Below, in pieces: positions 1-5,149 of a stretch of DNA of 7,401 bases. The stretch covers positions 1 through 7,401 of the forward strand of contig JAEZBT010000093.1 in the NCBI GenBank assembly GCA_023426865.1, in the 5' to 3' direction. Numbering within the stretch: position 1 is the first letter of the stretch; each line of letters starts with the position of its first letter. The notes beneath the pieces were generated by a model. That model worked only from the letters and a program-made list of their open reading frames with translations. It did no database searches and was not told the DNA's origin. Source of the stretch: Actinomycetes bacterium. GTDB lineage: Bacteria; Actinomycetota; Actinomycetes; Actinomycetales; Cellulomonadaceae. The position numbers were made by a program, and so were the translations under genes.

Positions 1-221
1 AGCGCGACGACGTCGCGCTCGCGCGCCAGCTCGGCGTCCGAGTCGGGCCCGGGAATCGGCTTGACCTTGCAGAACGCGTCCTCGCCACCGCGCCGGCACG
101 CGAGGACGAGGCCGTCGGGAGCGCCGCCGCGCGTCAGCGGGCGCGCGGACGAGCTGTCGACGCCGAAGCGGCGCAGCGCCTCGGCGACGACCTCGTCGGG
201 AACCATGATCGGCACGGCCAT
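1..221 (-). CDS. Phosphotransferase-family (APH-like kinase) protein, N-terminal part only
   Basis: Reading the minus strand from the ATG at 221 gives 73 codons with almost every third position G or C, open to the window edge, so this is a real gene whose C-terminal part lies outside. The visible protein begins MAVPIMVPDEVVAEALRRFG and continues with a GGAPDGLVLACRRGGEDAFC stretch ending in KVKP. This resembles the first strands of the kinase-like N-lobe in actinobacterial 'phosphotransferase' proteins related to aminoglycoside/homoserine kinases, where a Lys after such a stretch binds ATP; K52 or K54 would be the candidate. The catalytic loop is not in the window, so substrate and activity are unknown. 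The start is uncertain: ATG 221, GTG 215 or ATG 206. None has a Shine-Dalgarno sequence. A TATCGT hexamer (224-229) would suit a leaderless start at GTG 215 (8-nt gap). Divergent from the PAP2 gene. The family call is from residue pattern only. Confidence 0.55.
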   Translation of the reverse strand, partial: MAVPIMVPDEVVAEALRRFGVDSSSARPLTRGGAPDGLVLACRRGGEDAFCKVKPIPGPDSDAELARERDVVA

Positions 222-314
222 GGACGATACGCCCGGGCGCCGACATCCCGATCCCGGGGTGGACCGGGTGCCCGTAGGGTCAGCCCGCGGGCGCACGCGG
301 CCCCCGGGGCGGTC

Positions 315-327
315 GCCTACCGTAGGC
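315..327 (+). promoter_or_regulatory. Leaderless -10 promoter (TACCGT, 318-323) inside a 13-bp palindrome
   Basis: GCCTACCGTAGGC is a perfect inverted repeat around C321. It contains TACCGT, which fits the actinobacterial -10 pattern TANNNT, followed by 7 nt and then the GTG at 331. This spacing is typical of leaderless transcripts whose first base is the start codon. There is no Shine-Dalgarno sequence ahead of the GTG and no clear -35. Because of the symmetry, the minus strand carries TACGGT (324-319), another TANNNT hexamer pointing towards the phosphotransferase gene. Confidence 0.5.
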
Positions 328-330
328 GGC

Positions 331-1281
331 GTGACAGCAGGCGACGTGACACCCGACGTCGGTGCCGCCCCGGCACCGGAGCACGGGCCGATGACGTCGG
401 TCGGCCACGAGGTGCTCGTGCGGACCGCCGTCGTGCTCGTCGGGGTGCTCGCGGCGGCCGGCGTCTGGGCCACGTGGCGGGTCTTCGTCGGGACGTACGA
501 CGGCCAGCTTCTCGACCAGGCGTCCTTCGAGGGCGCCGAGCTCGGGCGCAACGAGCTGTGGCGGGTCGCCGAGCCGGTGCTCGACGTCATCTCCGTGCCG
601 TTCATCGCGGGCGTGCTGGCCGTGGCGGTGATCGTGGCCCTGGTGCGCCGCCGCTGGCTGCTCGCGGCGCAGGTGGCGCTCCTCATCGCGGGGGCGAACG
701 CGTCCGGCCAGCTCCTCAAGTACGGCGTCTTCGACCGGCCCGACCTCGACGTCGCGGACCGGCTCTTCAACACGCTGCCCAGCGGTCACACGATCGCGGC
801 CACGTCCTGCGCCGTCGCGCTGGTCCTCGTGGTGCCGCGCAGGTTCCGGGCCGCGGTCGCCGTCGTCGGGGCGTTGTACGCGGCAGGCACCGGGGTGTCG
901 ACGCTCATCGGCGCGTGGCACCGGCCCGGCGACGTGGTGGCGGCGGTGCTGCTCGTGCTGGCCTGGACGTGCCTGGTCCGGGCGCTCGGCCCCAGCGGCT
1001 CGCGGGGCACCCGGACCGACCACCGGCGCGAGTCGACGGCGGCGAGCCTGCTGCTCGCGGGCGCCGTCGTCGCCGGCGGGATCGCCGGGCTCGCCCTCAT
1101 GCGCACGCTCGACGCGCTCGGGCAGGTCGAGGGCCAGTACCACTCCACCGGGCTCGAGGCGCGGGAGGACCTCCTGACCGCGTACGCGGGCGGCGCGCTC
1201 GGGATCGCGGCGGTGTGCGCAGCCGTCTTCGGCGTGGTCCTGTTGGTGCTGCGGGTGACCGAACCGGCCCGGGTGCCATGA
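331..1281 (+). CDS. PAP2-superfamily membrane phosphatase
   Basis: A 316-aa integral-membrane protein of the type 2 phosphatidic-acid phosphatase (PAP2) superfamily, which removes phosphate or pyrophosphate from lipid or isoprenoid phosphates at the membrane. Hydrophobic segments lie at about residues 28-50, 88-105, 109-128, 155-168, 174-193, 201-219, 237-257 and 284-307. The three phosphatase motifs are recognisable: K130-x5-R136-P137, LPSGH (149-153) and S190-T191-x5-H197-x3-D201. H153, H197 and D201 are the expected catalytic residues. Two details depart from the textbook motifs: the first has five rather than six spacer residues, and the third has Thr where the usual SRx5Hx3D has Arg. The last two membrane segments after residue 235 extend beyond the core domain. 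The GTG at 331 was chosen because codons upstream lose the coding pattern and a leaderless -10 sits 7 nt before it; an ATG at 391 is the alternative. Substrate unknown. Confidence 0.85.
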   Translation: MTAGDVTPDVGAAPAPEHGPMTSVGHEVLVRTAVVLVGVLAAAGVWATWRVFVGTYDGQLLDQASFEGAELGRNELWRVAEPVLDVISVPFIAGVLAVAVIVALVRRRWLLAAQVALLIAGANASGQLLKYGVFDRPDLDVADRLFNTLPSGHTIAATSCAVALVLVVPRRFRAAVAVVGALYAAGTGVSTLIGAWHRPGDVVAAVLLVLAWTCLVRALGPSGSRGTRTDHRRESTAASLLLAGAVVAGGIAGLALMRTLDALGQVEGQYHSTGLEAREDLLTAYAGGALGIAAVCAAVFGVVLLVLRVTEPARVP

Positions 1282-1299
1282 TCGGACGGCGGCCCGCCG

Positions 1300-1320
1300 C
1301 GTCGCGTGCTTGACGCGACG
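1300..1320. repeat. Perfect 8-bp inverted repeat between the PAP2 gene and topA
   Basis: Arms CGTCGCGT (1300-1307) and ACGCGACG (1313-1320) are exact reverse complements separated by the 5-nt loop GCTTG. The repeat starts 18 bp after the PAP2 stop codon and ends 3 bp before the candidate topA -10. As RNA it would fold into a strong hairpin and could end PAP2 transcription, although no T-run follows. As DNA it lies across the -35/spacer region of the putative topA promoter and could be an operator or a supercoiling-sensitive element. Function is inferred only from position and symmetry. Confidence 0.5.
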
Positions 1321-1323
1321 TCG

Positions 1324-1329
1324 TAGAGT
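1324..1329 (+). promoter_or_regulatory. Candidate -10 element of topA
   Basis: TAGAGT matches TANNNT and lies 57 bp before the topA start, giving a predicted 5' leader of about 50 nt. No good -35 is found at normal spacing. A TTGACG at 1310-1315 is only 8 bp upstream, too close to pair with this hexamer, and it lies within the loop and right arm of the inverted repeat. Confidence 0.35.
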
Positions 1330-1367
1330 GCGCCTCCGACGCACCCTGTCGGTTCCCGCTTTTCCCC

Positions 1368-1376
1368 GAGGAGAGG
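1368..1376 (+). promoter_or_regulatory. Ribosome binding site of topA
   Basis: GAGGAGAGG is a strong purine-rich Shine-Dalgarno sequence that ends 10 nt before the GTG at 1387. It fixes the topA start at that GTG and contrasts with the apparently leaderless PAP2 and Nudix genes nearby. Confidence 0.8.
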
Positions 1377-1386
1377 TCACATCACA

Positions 1387-4164
1387 GTGCCAGGTCGCAA
1401 GCTCGTCATCGTGGAGTCGCCCGCCAAGGCGCGCACGATCGCCGCGTACCTGGGCGACGGCTTCACCGTCGAGGCGTCCGTCGGGCACATCCGCGACCTC
1501 CCGCAGCCCTCGGAGCTGCCGGCGGAGATGAAGAAGGGCCCCTTCGGCAAGTTCGCGGTCGACGTCGACAACGGCTTCCAGCCGTACTACGTCGTCGACC
1601 CGGACAAGCGGAAGAAGGTCGCCGAGCTGAAGAAGGCGCTCAAGGACGCGGACGAGCTCTACCTCGCCACCGACGAGGACCGCGAGGGCGAGGCCATCGC
1701 CTGGCACCTGCTCGCCGAGCTCACACCGAAGGTGCCGGTCAAGCGGATGGTCTTCCACGAGATCACCCGCGAGGCGATCCAGCGGGCGCTGGCCAGCCCG
1801 CGTGACCTGGACGACCGTCTCGTCGACGCGCAGGAGACCCGGCGCATCCTCGACCGCCTCTACGGTTACGAGGTGTCGCCGGTGCTGTGGCGCAAGGTCC
1901 GCCAGGGGCTCTCGGCCGGGCGCGTGCAGTCGGTCGCCACCCGCATGGTCGTGGAGCGCGAGCGCGAGCGGATGGCGTTCCGCGAGGCCGAGTACTGGGA
2001 CGTCAAGGGCACGTTCCGGCTCACGAAGGGTTCCGACGACACCGCGTTCGACGCCCGGCTCGTCTCGCTCGGCGGGGCGCGCGTGGCGACGGGCCGCGAC
2101 TTCGACGACCGCGGCGCGCTGCGGGGGCGCGGCGACGTCGTGCAGCTCGGCGAGGCGGACGCCCGCGCCTGGGCCTCGGCGCTCGAGCCCGCCGCGTTCT
2201 CGGTGCTCGAGGTCGAGACCAAGCCGTACACCCGCAAGCCGGCCGCGCCGTTCACCACGTCCACGCTCCAGCAGGAGGCCGCGCGCAAGCTGCGGATGGG
2301 CTCGCGGCAGACGATGCGCGTGGCGCAGGGGCTGTACGAGAACGGCTACATCACCTACATGCGAACCGACTCGCCCGCGCTGAGCCGCGAGGCGACCGAC
2401 GCCGCGCGTCGGCAGGCCGCCGACCTGTACGGGCCGGAGTTCGTGCCGGAGAGCCCGCGCGTGTACTCGGCGAAGAACAAGGGCGCCCAGGAGGCGCACG
2501 AGGCCATCCGGCCCGCGGGCGACCACTTCCGGACCCCCGGCCAGGTGGCACGCGAGCTGTCCGGCGACCAGTTCCGGCTCTACGAGCTGATCTGGAAGCG
2601 CACGATCGCGTCGCAGATGGCCGACGCGCGGGGCTCGACCGCGTCCGTGCGGCTGGGCGCCGACGCGGCCCTGCCGGGTGCCGACGCGCCCACGCGGGCC
2701 GTGTTCGCGGCGTCGGGCACCGTCATCACCTTCCGGGGCTTCCTCGCCGCGTACGAGGAGTCGCGCGACGCCGAGCGGTACGCCGACGAGAACGGCGGCG
2801 GCGCGGGCGGGACCGAGCACGGGGAGCGCGAGGCGCGGCTGCCCGAGATGGTGGCGGGCGACCCGCTCGCCGCGCTGGCACTGACGCCCGACGGGCACCG
2901 GACCTCCCCGCCGCCGCGGTACACCGAGGCCAGCCTGGTGAAGGCGCTCGAGGAGCGGGGGATCGGGCGGCCGTCGACGTACGCCTCGATCATCGGCGTC
3001 ATCCAGGACCGCGGGTACGTCTCCAACCGCGGGCAGGCGCTCGTGCCCAGCTGGCTCGCCTTCGCCGTGACGCGACTGCTCGAGGAGAACTTCGAACGGC
3101 TGGTCGACTACGACTTCACCGCGGGCATGGAGGAGGACCTCGACGCCATCGCCGCAGGCCAGAAGGACCGGGTGGCGTGGCTCAGCAGGTTCTACTTCGG
3201 TGGCGGCCAGGACGCCACCACGACCGACGCGCTCGGCCTGCGGGACCTCGTCGAGAACCACCCCGAGATCGACGCCCGCGAGGTCAACTCGATCGAGATC
3301 GGCGACGGCATCGTGCTGCGGGTCGGCCGGTACGGGCCGTACCTCGAGGACGCGGCGGCGCCCGGGGTCGAGGACGGCACGCCGCGCCGGGCGTCGGTGC
3401 CCGAGGACCTCGCGCCCGACGAGCTCACGGTCGCCAAGGCGCGCGAGCTCCTCGAGACCCAGCCCGACGGCGACCGTGTGCTGGGCGAGGACCCCGTGAC
3501 GGGGACGACGATCGTGGCGCGCAACGGTCGGTACGGGCCCTACGTGACCGAGGTGCTGCCCGAGCCGGAGGTGCCCGAGGGGCTGTCGGCCGCCGAGAAG
3601 AAGCGGCGGCTGGCCGCCGCGCCGAAGCCGCGCACCGGGTCGCTGTTCCGGTCGATGCAGCTGCAGACCGTGACGCTCGAGGACGCGCTGCGCCTGCTGT
3701 CGCTGCCGCGCGTGGTCGGGGTGGACCCCGCGACCGGCGAGGAGATCACGGCGCAGAACGGCCGCTACGGGCCCTACCTGAAGAAGGGCACGGACTCGCG
3801 GACCCTGCCCAGCGAGGACGCCATCTTCGACACGACGCTCGAGGAGGCCCTGGCGATCTACGCCCAGCCCAAGCGTGGGCGGGGCCAGGCCGCGTCGACG
3901 GCGGCGCTGCGCGAGCTCGGGCCGGACCCGGTGTCGGCCAAGCCGATCGTGGTCAAGGACGGGCGGTTCGGGCCGTACGTGACCGACGGCGAGACCAACG
4001 CGACCCTGCGCAAGGGCGACGAGGTCGAGTCGGTGACGCTCGAGCGGGCCGCCGAGCTGCTCGCCGAGAAGCGCGCCCGGGGTCCGGTCAAGCGGACGAC
4101 GCGCGGCGGGGCGCGGAAGACCACGGCGAAGACCACGACGCGGAAGGCCGCGTCGAAGAAGTAG
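1387..4164 (+). CDS. topA: DNA topoisomerase I (type IA)
   Basis: TopA relaxes negatively supercoiled DNA by cutting one strand through a 5'-phosphotyrosyl link and passing the other strand through the gap. The 925-aa product (GTG start) opens with the Toprim domain: E10 in VIVESPAKA and the metal-binding D96/D98/E100 in ATDEDREGEAIAWH. The central gate domain runs from about residue 135 to 600 and contains YITYMRTDS, where Y324 is the catalytic tyrosine and R326 its conserved partner. The C-terminal region has four repeats marked by GRYGPY or GRFGPY at 647-652, 714-719, 792-797 and 859-864, then a Lys/Arg/Thr-rich tail (about 893-925). There are no cysteines, so the zinc fingers of the E. 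coli enzyme are absent, as expected for actinobacterial TopA, which relies on such repeats and a basic tail. Length is close to the roughly 930 aa of mycobacterial TopA. A Gly-rich insertion (469-475) probably marks a surface loop. It is likely transcribed alone; the next gene is convergent. Confidence 0.98.
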   Translation: MPGRKLVIVESPAKARTIAAYLGDGFTVEASVGHIRDLPQPSELPAEMKKGPFGKFAVDVDNGFQPYYVVDPDKRKKVAELKKALKDADELYLATDEDREGEAIAWHLLAELTPKVPVKRMVFHEITREAIQRALASPRDLDDRLVDAQETRRILDRLYGYEVSPVLWRKVRQGLSAGRVQSVATRMVVERERERMAFREAEYWDVKGTFRLTKGSDDTAFDARLVSLGGARVATGRDFDDRGALRGRGDVVQLGEADARAWASALEPAAFSVLEVETKPYTRKPAAPFTTSTLQQEAARKLRMGSRQTMRVAQGLYENGYITYMRTDSPALSREATDAARRQAADLYGPEFVPESPRVYSAKNKGAQEAHEAIRPAGDHFRTPGQVARELSGDQFRLYELIWKRTIASQMADARGSTASVRLGADAALPGADAPTRAVFAASGTVITFRGFLAAYEESRDAERYADENGGGAGGTEHGEREARLPEMVAGDPLAALALTPDGHRTSPPPRYTEASLVKALEERGIGRPSTYASIIGVIQDRGYVSNRGQALVPSWLAFAVTRLLEENFERLVDYDFTAGMEEDLDAIAAGQKDRVAWLSRFYFGGGQDATTTDALGLRDLVENHPEIDAREVNSIEIGDGIVLRVGRYGPYLEDAAAPGVEDGTPRRASVPEDLAPDELTVAKARELLETQPDGDRVLGEDPVTGTTIVARNGRYGPYVTEVLPEPEVPEGLSAAEKKRRLAAAPKPRTGSLFRSMQLQTVTLEDALRLLSLPRVVGVDPATGEEITAQNGRYGPYLKKGTDSRTLPSEDAIFDTTLEEALAIYAQPKRGRGQAASTAALRELGPDPVSAKPIVVKDGRFGPYVTDGETNATLRKGDEVESVTLERAAELLAEKRARGPVKRTTRGGARKTTAKTTTRKAASKK

Positions 4165-4176
4165 CCGGTCGTCAGG

Positions 4177-4195
4177 GGCCGGCGCGAGCCGGGCC
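4177..4195. terminator. Hairpin between convergent topA and Nudix genes, possible bidirectional terminator
   Basis: GGCCGGC (4177-4183) pairs with GCCGGgCC (4188-4195) with one bulged G, closed by the GNRA-type tetraloop GCGA. It fills most of the 31-bp gap between the topA stop (4162-4164) and the Nudix stop (4196-4198). No T-run follows on either strand, which is common for terminators in very GC-rich actinobacteria. Assigned by position and fold only. Confidence 0.45.
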
Positions 4196-4684
4196 TCAGG
4201 GCTCTTCGGTGACGAGCGGCATCGCGATGATCGCGGGCCGGCGGTCGCCCATGGCCAGGGCGTCCAGCACCGTGCGCTCGTGCGGGACGACCGGCGTCGG
4301 GAGCGCATCGAGCGGGAACCAGCGCATGTCCGCGCAGCGGTCCGGCTCGAGGGGCGACGGGTCGCCCGTCCAGTGGCGGGCACGGAAGAAGAAGTCGCAG
4401 CGCTGCTCGATCGGCGGGCCGCCCGGGATGAACCGGTGCAGGGTCGTCAGCGGCTCGAGGTCCGACTCGGCGACGACGACGCCGGACTCCTCGGCGGCCT
4501 CGCGGACCGCGGCCGCGGTGATCGTCTCGCCGGGCTCCAGGTGGCCCGCCAGGACCGCCCAGTGCCCGTCCATGTACCCGGTGCCGCGGCGGAGCTGGAG
4601 CAGCACCTCGGCGCCGCGCTGCAGGACGACGTACGCGGCGGCCACGAGGAGCGCGCGGTCGGCGGGGTCGTCGGTGTACGCCAT
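4196..4684 (-). CDS. Nudix hydrolase
   Basis: A 162-aa single-domain cytosolic protein of the Nudix superfamily, whose members hydrolyse nucleoside diphosphates linked to another moiety. The Nudix box Gx5Ex7REUxEExGU is complete: G47, E53, R61, E62, E65, E66 and G68, in GHLEPGE...REAAEESGV, so metal binding and catalysis should be intact. The preceding GTGYMDGHWAVLAGHLEPGE and the later RWFPLDALP are typical of a broad group of MutT-like bacterial Nudix proteins whose substrate cannot be predicted from sequence. The ATG at 4684 is preceded by TACCCT and a 6-nt gap with no Shine-Dalgarno sequence, suggesting a leaderless transcript. It lies 47 bp downstream of the CDGSH gene on the same strand, so read-through is possible. 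The frame stays open far upstream of 4684, but that extension is antisense to other genes and lacks family similarity. Confidence 0.92.
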   Translation of the reverse strand: MAYTDDPADRALLVAAAYVVLQRGAEVLLQLRRGTGYMDGHWAVLAGHLEPGETITAAAVREAAEESGVVVAESDLEPLTTLHRFIPGGPPIEQRCDFFFRARHWTGDPSPLEPDRCADMRWFPLDALPTPVVPHERTVLDALAMGDRRPAIIAMPLVTEEP

Positions 4685-4690
4685 CCGGCC

Positions 4691-4696
4691 AGGGTA
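4691..4696 (-). promoter_or_regulatory. Candidate leaderless -10 promoter of the Nudix gene
   Basis: On the minus strand the sequence reads CGCCTACCCTGGCCGG and then ATG. TACCCT fits TANNNT and lies 6 nt from the start codon, so transcription would begin at or within a base of the ATG. There is no purine-rich ribosome binding site in the gap. The surrounding CGCCTACC is close to that at the PAP2 start. No -35 was recognised. Confidence 0.45.
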
Positions 4697-4731
4697 GGCG
4701 GACGCCGGTCCGTGGGGTCGGGGCCTGGCTC

Positions 4732-4971
4732 TCAGGCCACCGACGGCTGCTCGTCCTCCGTGCGGAAACCGACGACCTTGTGGCTGCCGTCGCAGTACGG
4801 CTTGATGCCCGACGCGCCGCAGCGGCACAGGGCGACGGTCGAGCGGCGTCGGGGGGCCGGGGTGCCGTCGGGCATGAGGATCTCCACGTCGCCGCGCACG
4901 AGCAGCGGTCCGTGCGGGCACGCCGTGATGCTGGCCCAAGGGCGGTCGGTCGTCGCGCGTGGGTCGGTCAT
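4732..4971 (-). CDS. CDGSH iron-sulfur domain protein
   Basis: A 79-aa protein consisting essentially of one CDGSH-type zinc-finger-like domain, which binds a redox-active [2Fe-2S] cluster through three Cys and one His. The signature is complete: C49-R-C51-G...P58-Y-C60-D-G-S-H64, giving ligands C49, C51, C60 and H64. The upstream part, including GPLLVRGDVEIL and the basic RRRSTVALCRCG, matches the small actinobacterial single-domain form, with no membrane anchor. An extra CPH (18-20) is not part of the classical ligand set. The ATG at 4971 is the natural start; there is no Shine-Dalgarno sequence before it, and the TTCACT 6 nt upstream is only a weak -10 candidate. It is divergent from the haem-oxygenase-like enzyme gene across 178 bp and precedes the Nudix gene on the same strand. 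A role as electron donor or iron/cluster partner of the divergent enzyme is inferred from adjacency. Confidence 0.92.
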   Translation of the reverse strand: MTDPRATTDRPWASITACPHGPLLVRGDVEILMPDGTPAPRRRSTVALCRCGASGIKPYCDGSHKVVGFRTEDEQPSVA

Positions 4972-5149
4972 CGGACCAGTGAAACCCGGGTCGGGTCGGG
5001 GCGCTCGTCGGAACGCGGCGGCACCGGCACCGCCGGGGGAGCCGCGCCCTCTCCGGATGCGGGTGCGGCCCCCAGGTGCGAACCTCACCGGAGCGACGCG
5101 CCGCGCCAGCCCTTGTCGGGGCCCGCCCGGCGCCCGGACGAGGAGGACC
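4972..5149. promoter_or_regulatory. Divergent intergenic region between CDGSH and HDO-type genes
   Basis: This 178-bp stretch must carry promoters in both directions, but it is so GC-rich that no convincing -35/-10 pair is visible. Two short symmetric elements stand out. CGGCGG (5016-5021) and CCGCCG (5030-5035) flank an 8-nt loop. AGGTGCGAACCT (5074-5085) has 4-bp arms around GCGA, placed like an operator 64 bp before the HDO start. Short arms like these can arise by chance at this base composition, so binding-site status is speculative. Confidence 0.3.
5140..5146 (+). promoter_or_regulatory. Ribosome binding site of the HDO-type gene
   Basis: GAGGAGG is close to the ideal Shine-Dalgarno sequence but ends only 3 nt before the ATG at 5150. 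Pairing through the first GAGG would leave a more usual 6-nt gap. No better in-frame start follows closely, so ATG 5150 is kept. Confidence 0.7.

Noticed and set aside
61..330. Longer start for the PAP2 protein (406 residues from 61)
   Set aside because: The extra 90 residues overlap the phosphotransferase gene on the other strand, are low-complexity Arg/Pro/Ser-rich, and precede the leaderless promoter at 318-323.
1310..1315. TTGACG as the -35 of topA
   Set aside because: Only 8 bp separates it from TAGAGT, and the position 17 bp downstream (CCTCCG) does not resemble a -10.
1559..1570. GTCGACGTCGAC palindrome within topA
   Set aside because: It encodes the Val-Asp-Val-Asp run with usual codons for this genome; no reason to see a regulatory site.
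280..4383. Very long open frame (over 1300 codons) on the minus strand, antisense to PAP2 and topA
   Set aside because: It is a by-product of high GC: stop codons are rare opposite genes with G/C third positions. The product is an Arg/Pro/Gly-rich string without domains, and the opposite strand carries topA with all catalytic motifs.
1887..4697. Plus-strand open frame of more than 900 codons overlapping topA in another frame
   Set aside because: It is Arg/Ala/Gly-rich with no recognisable domain and runs past the topA end into the antisense of the Nudix gene. It is a frame shadow.
4280..5149. Longer start for the HDO-type protein (630 residues from 4280)
   Set aside because: The extension is antisense to the Nudix and CDGSH genes; a strong ribosome binding site and family-like N-terminus begin at ATG 5150.
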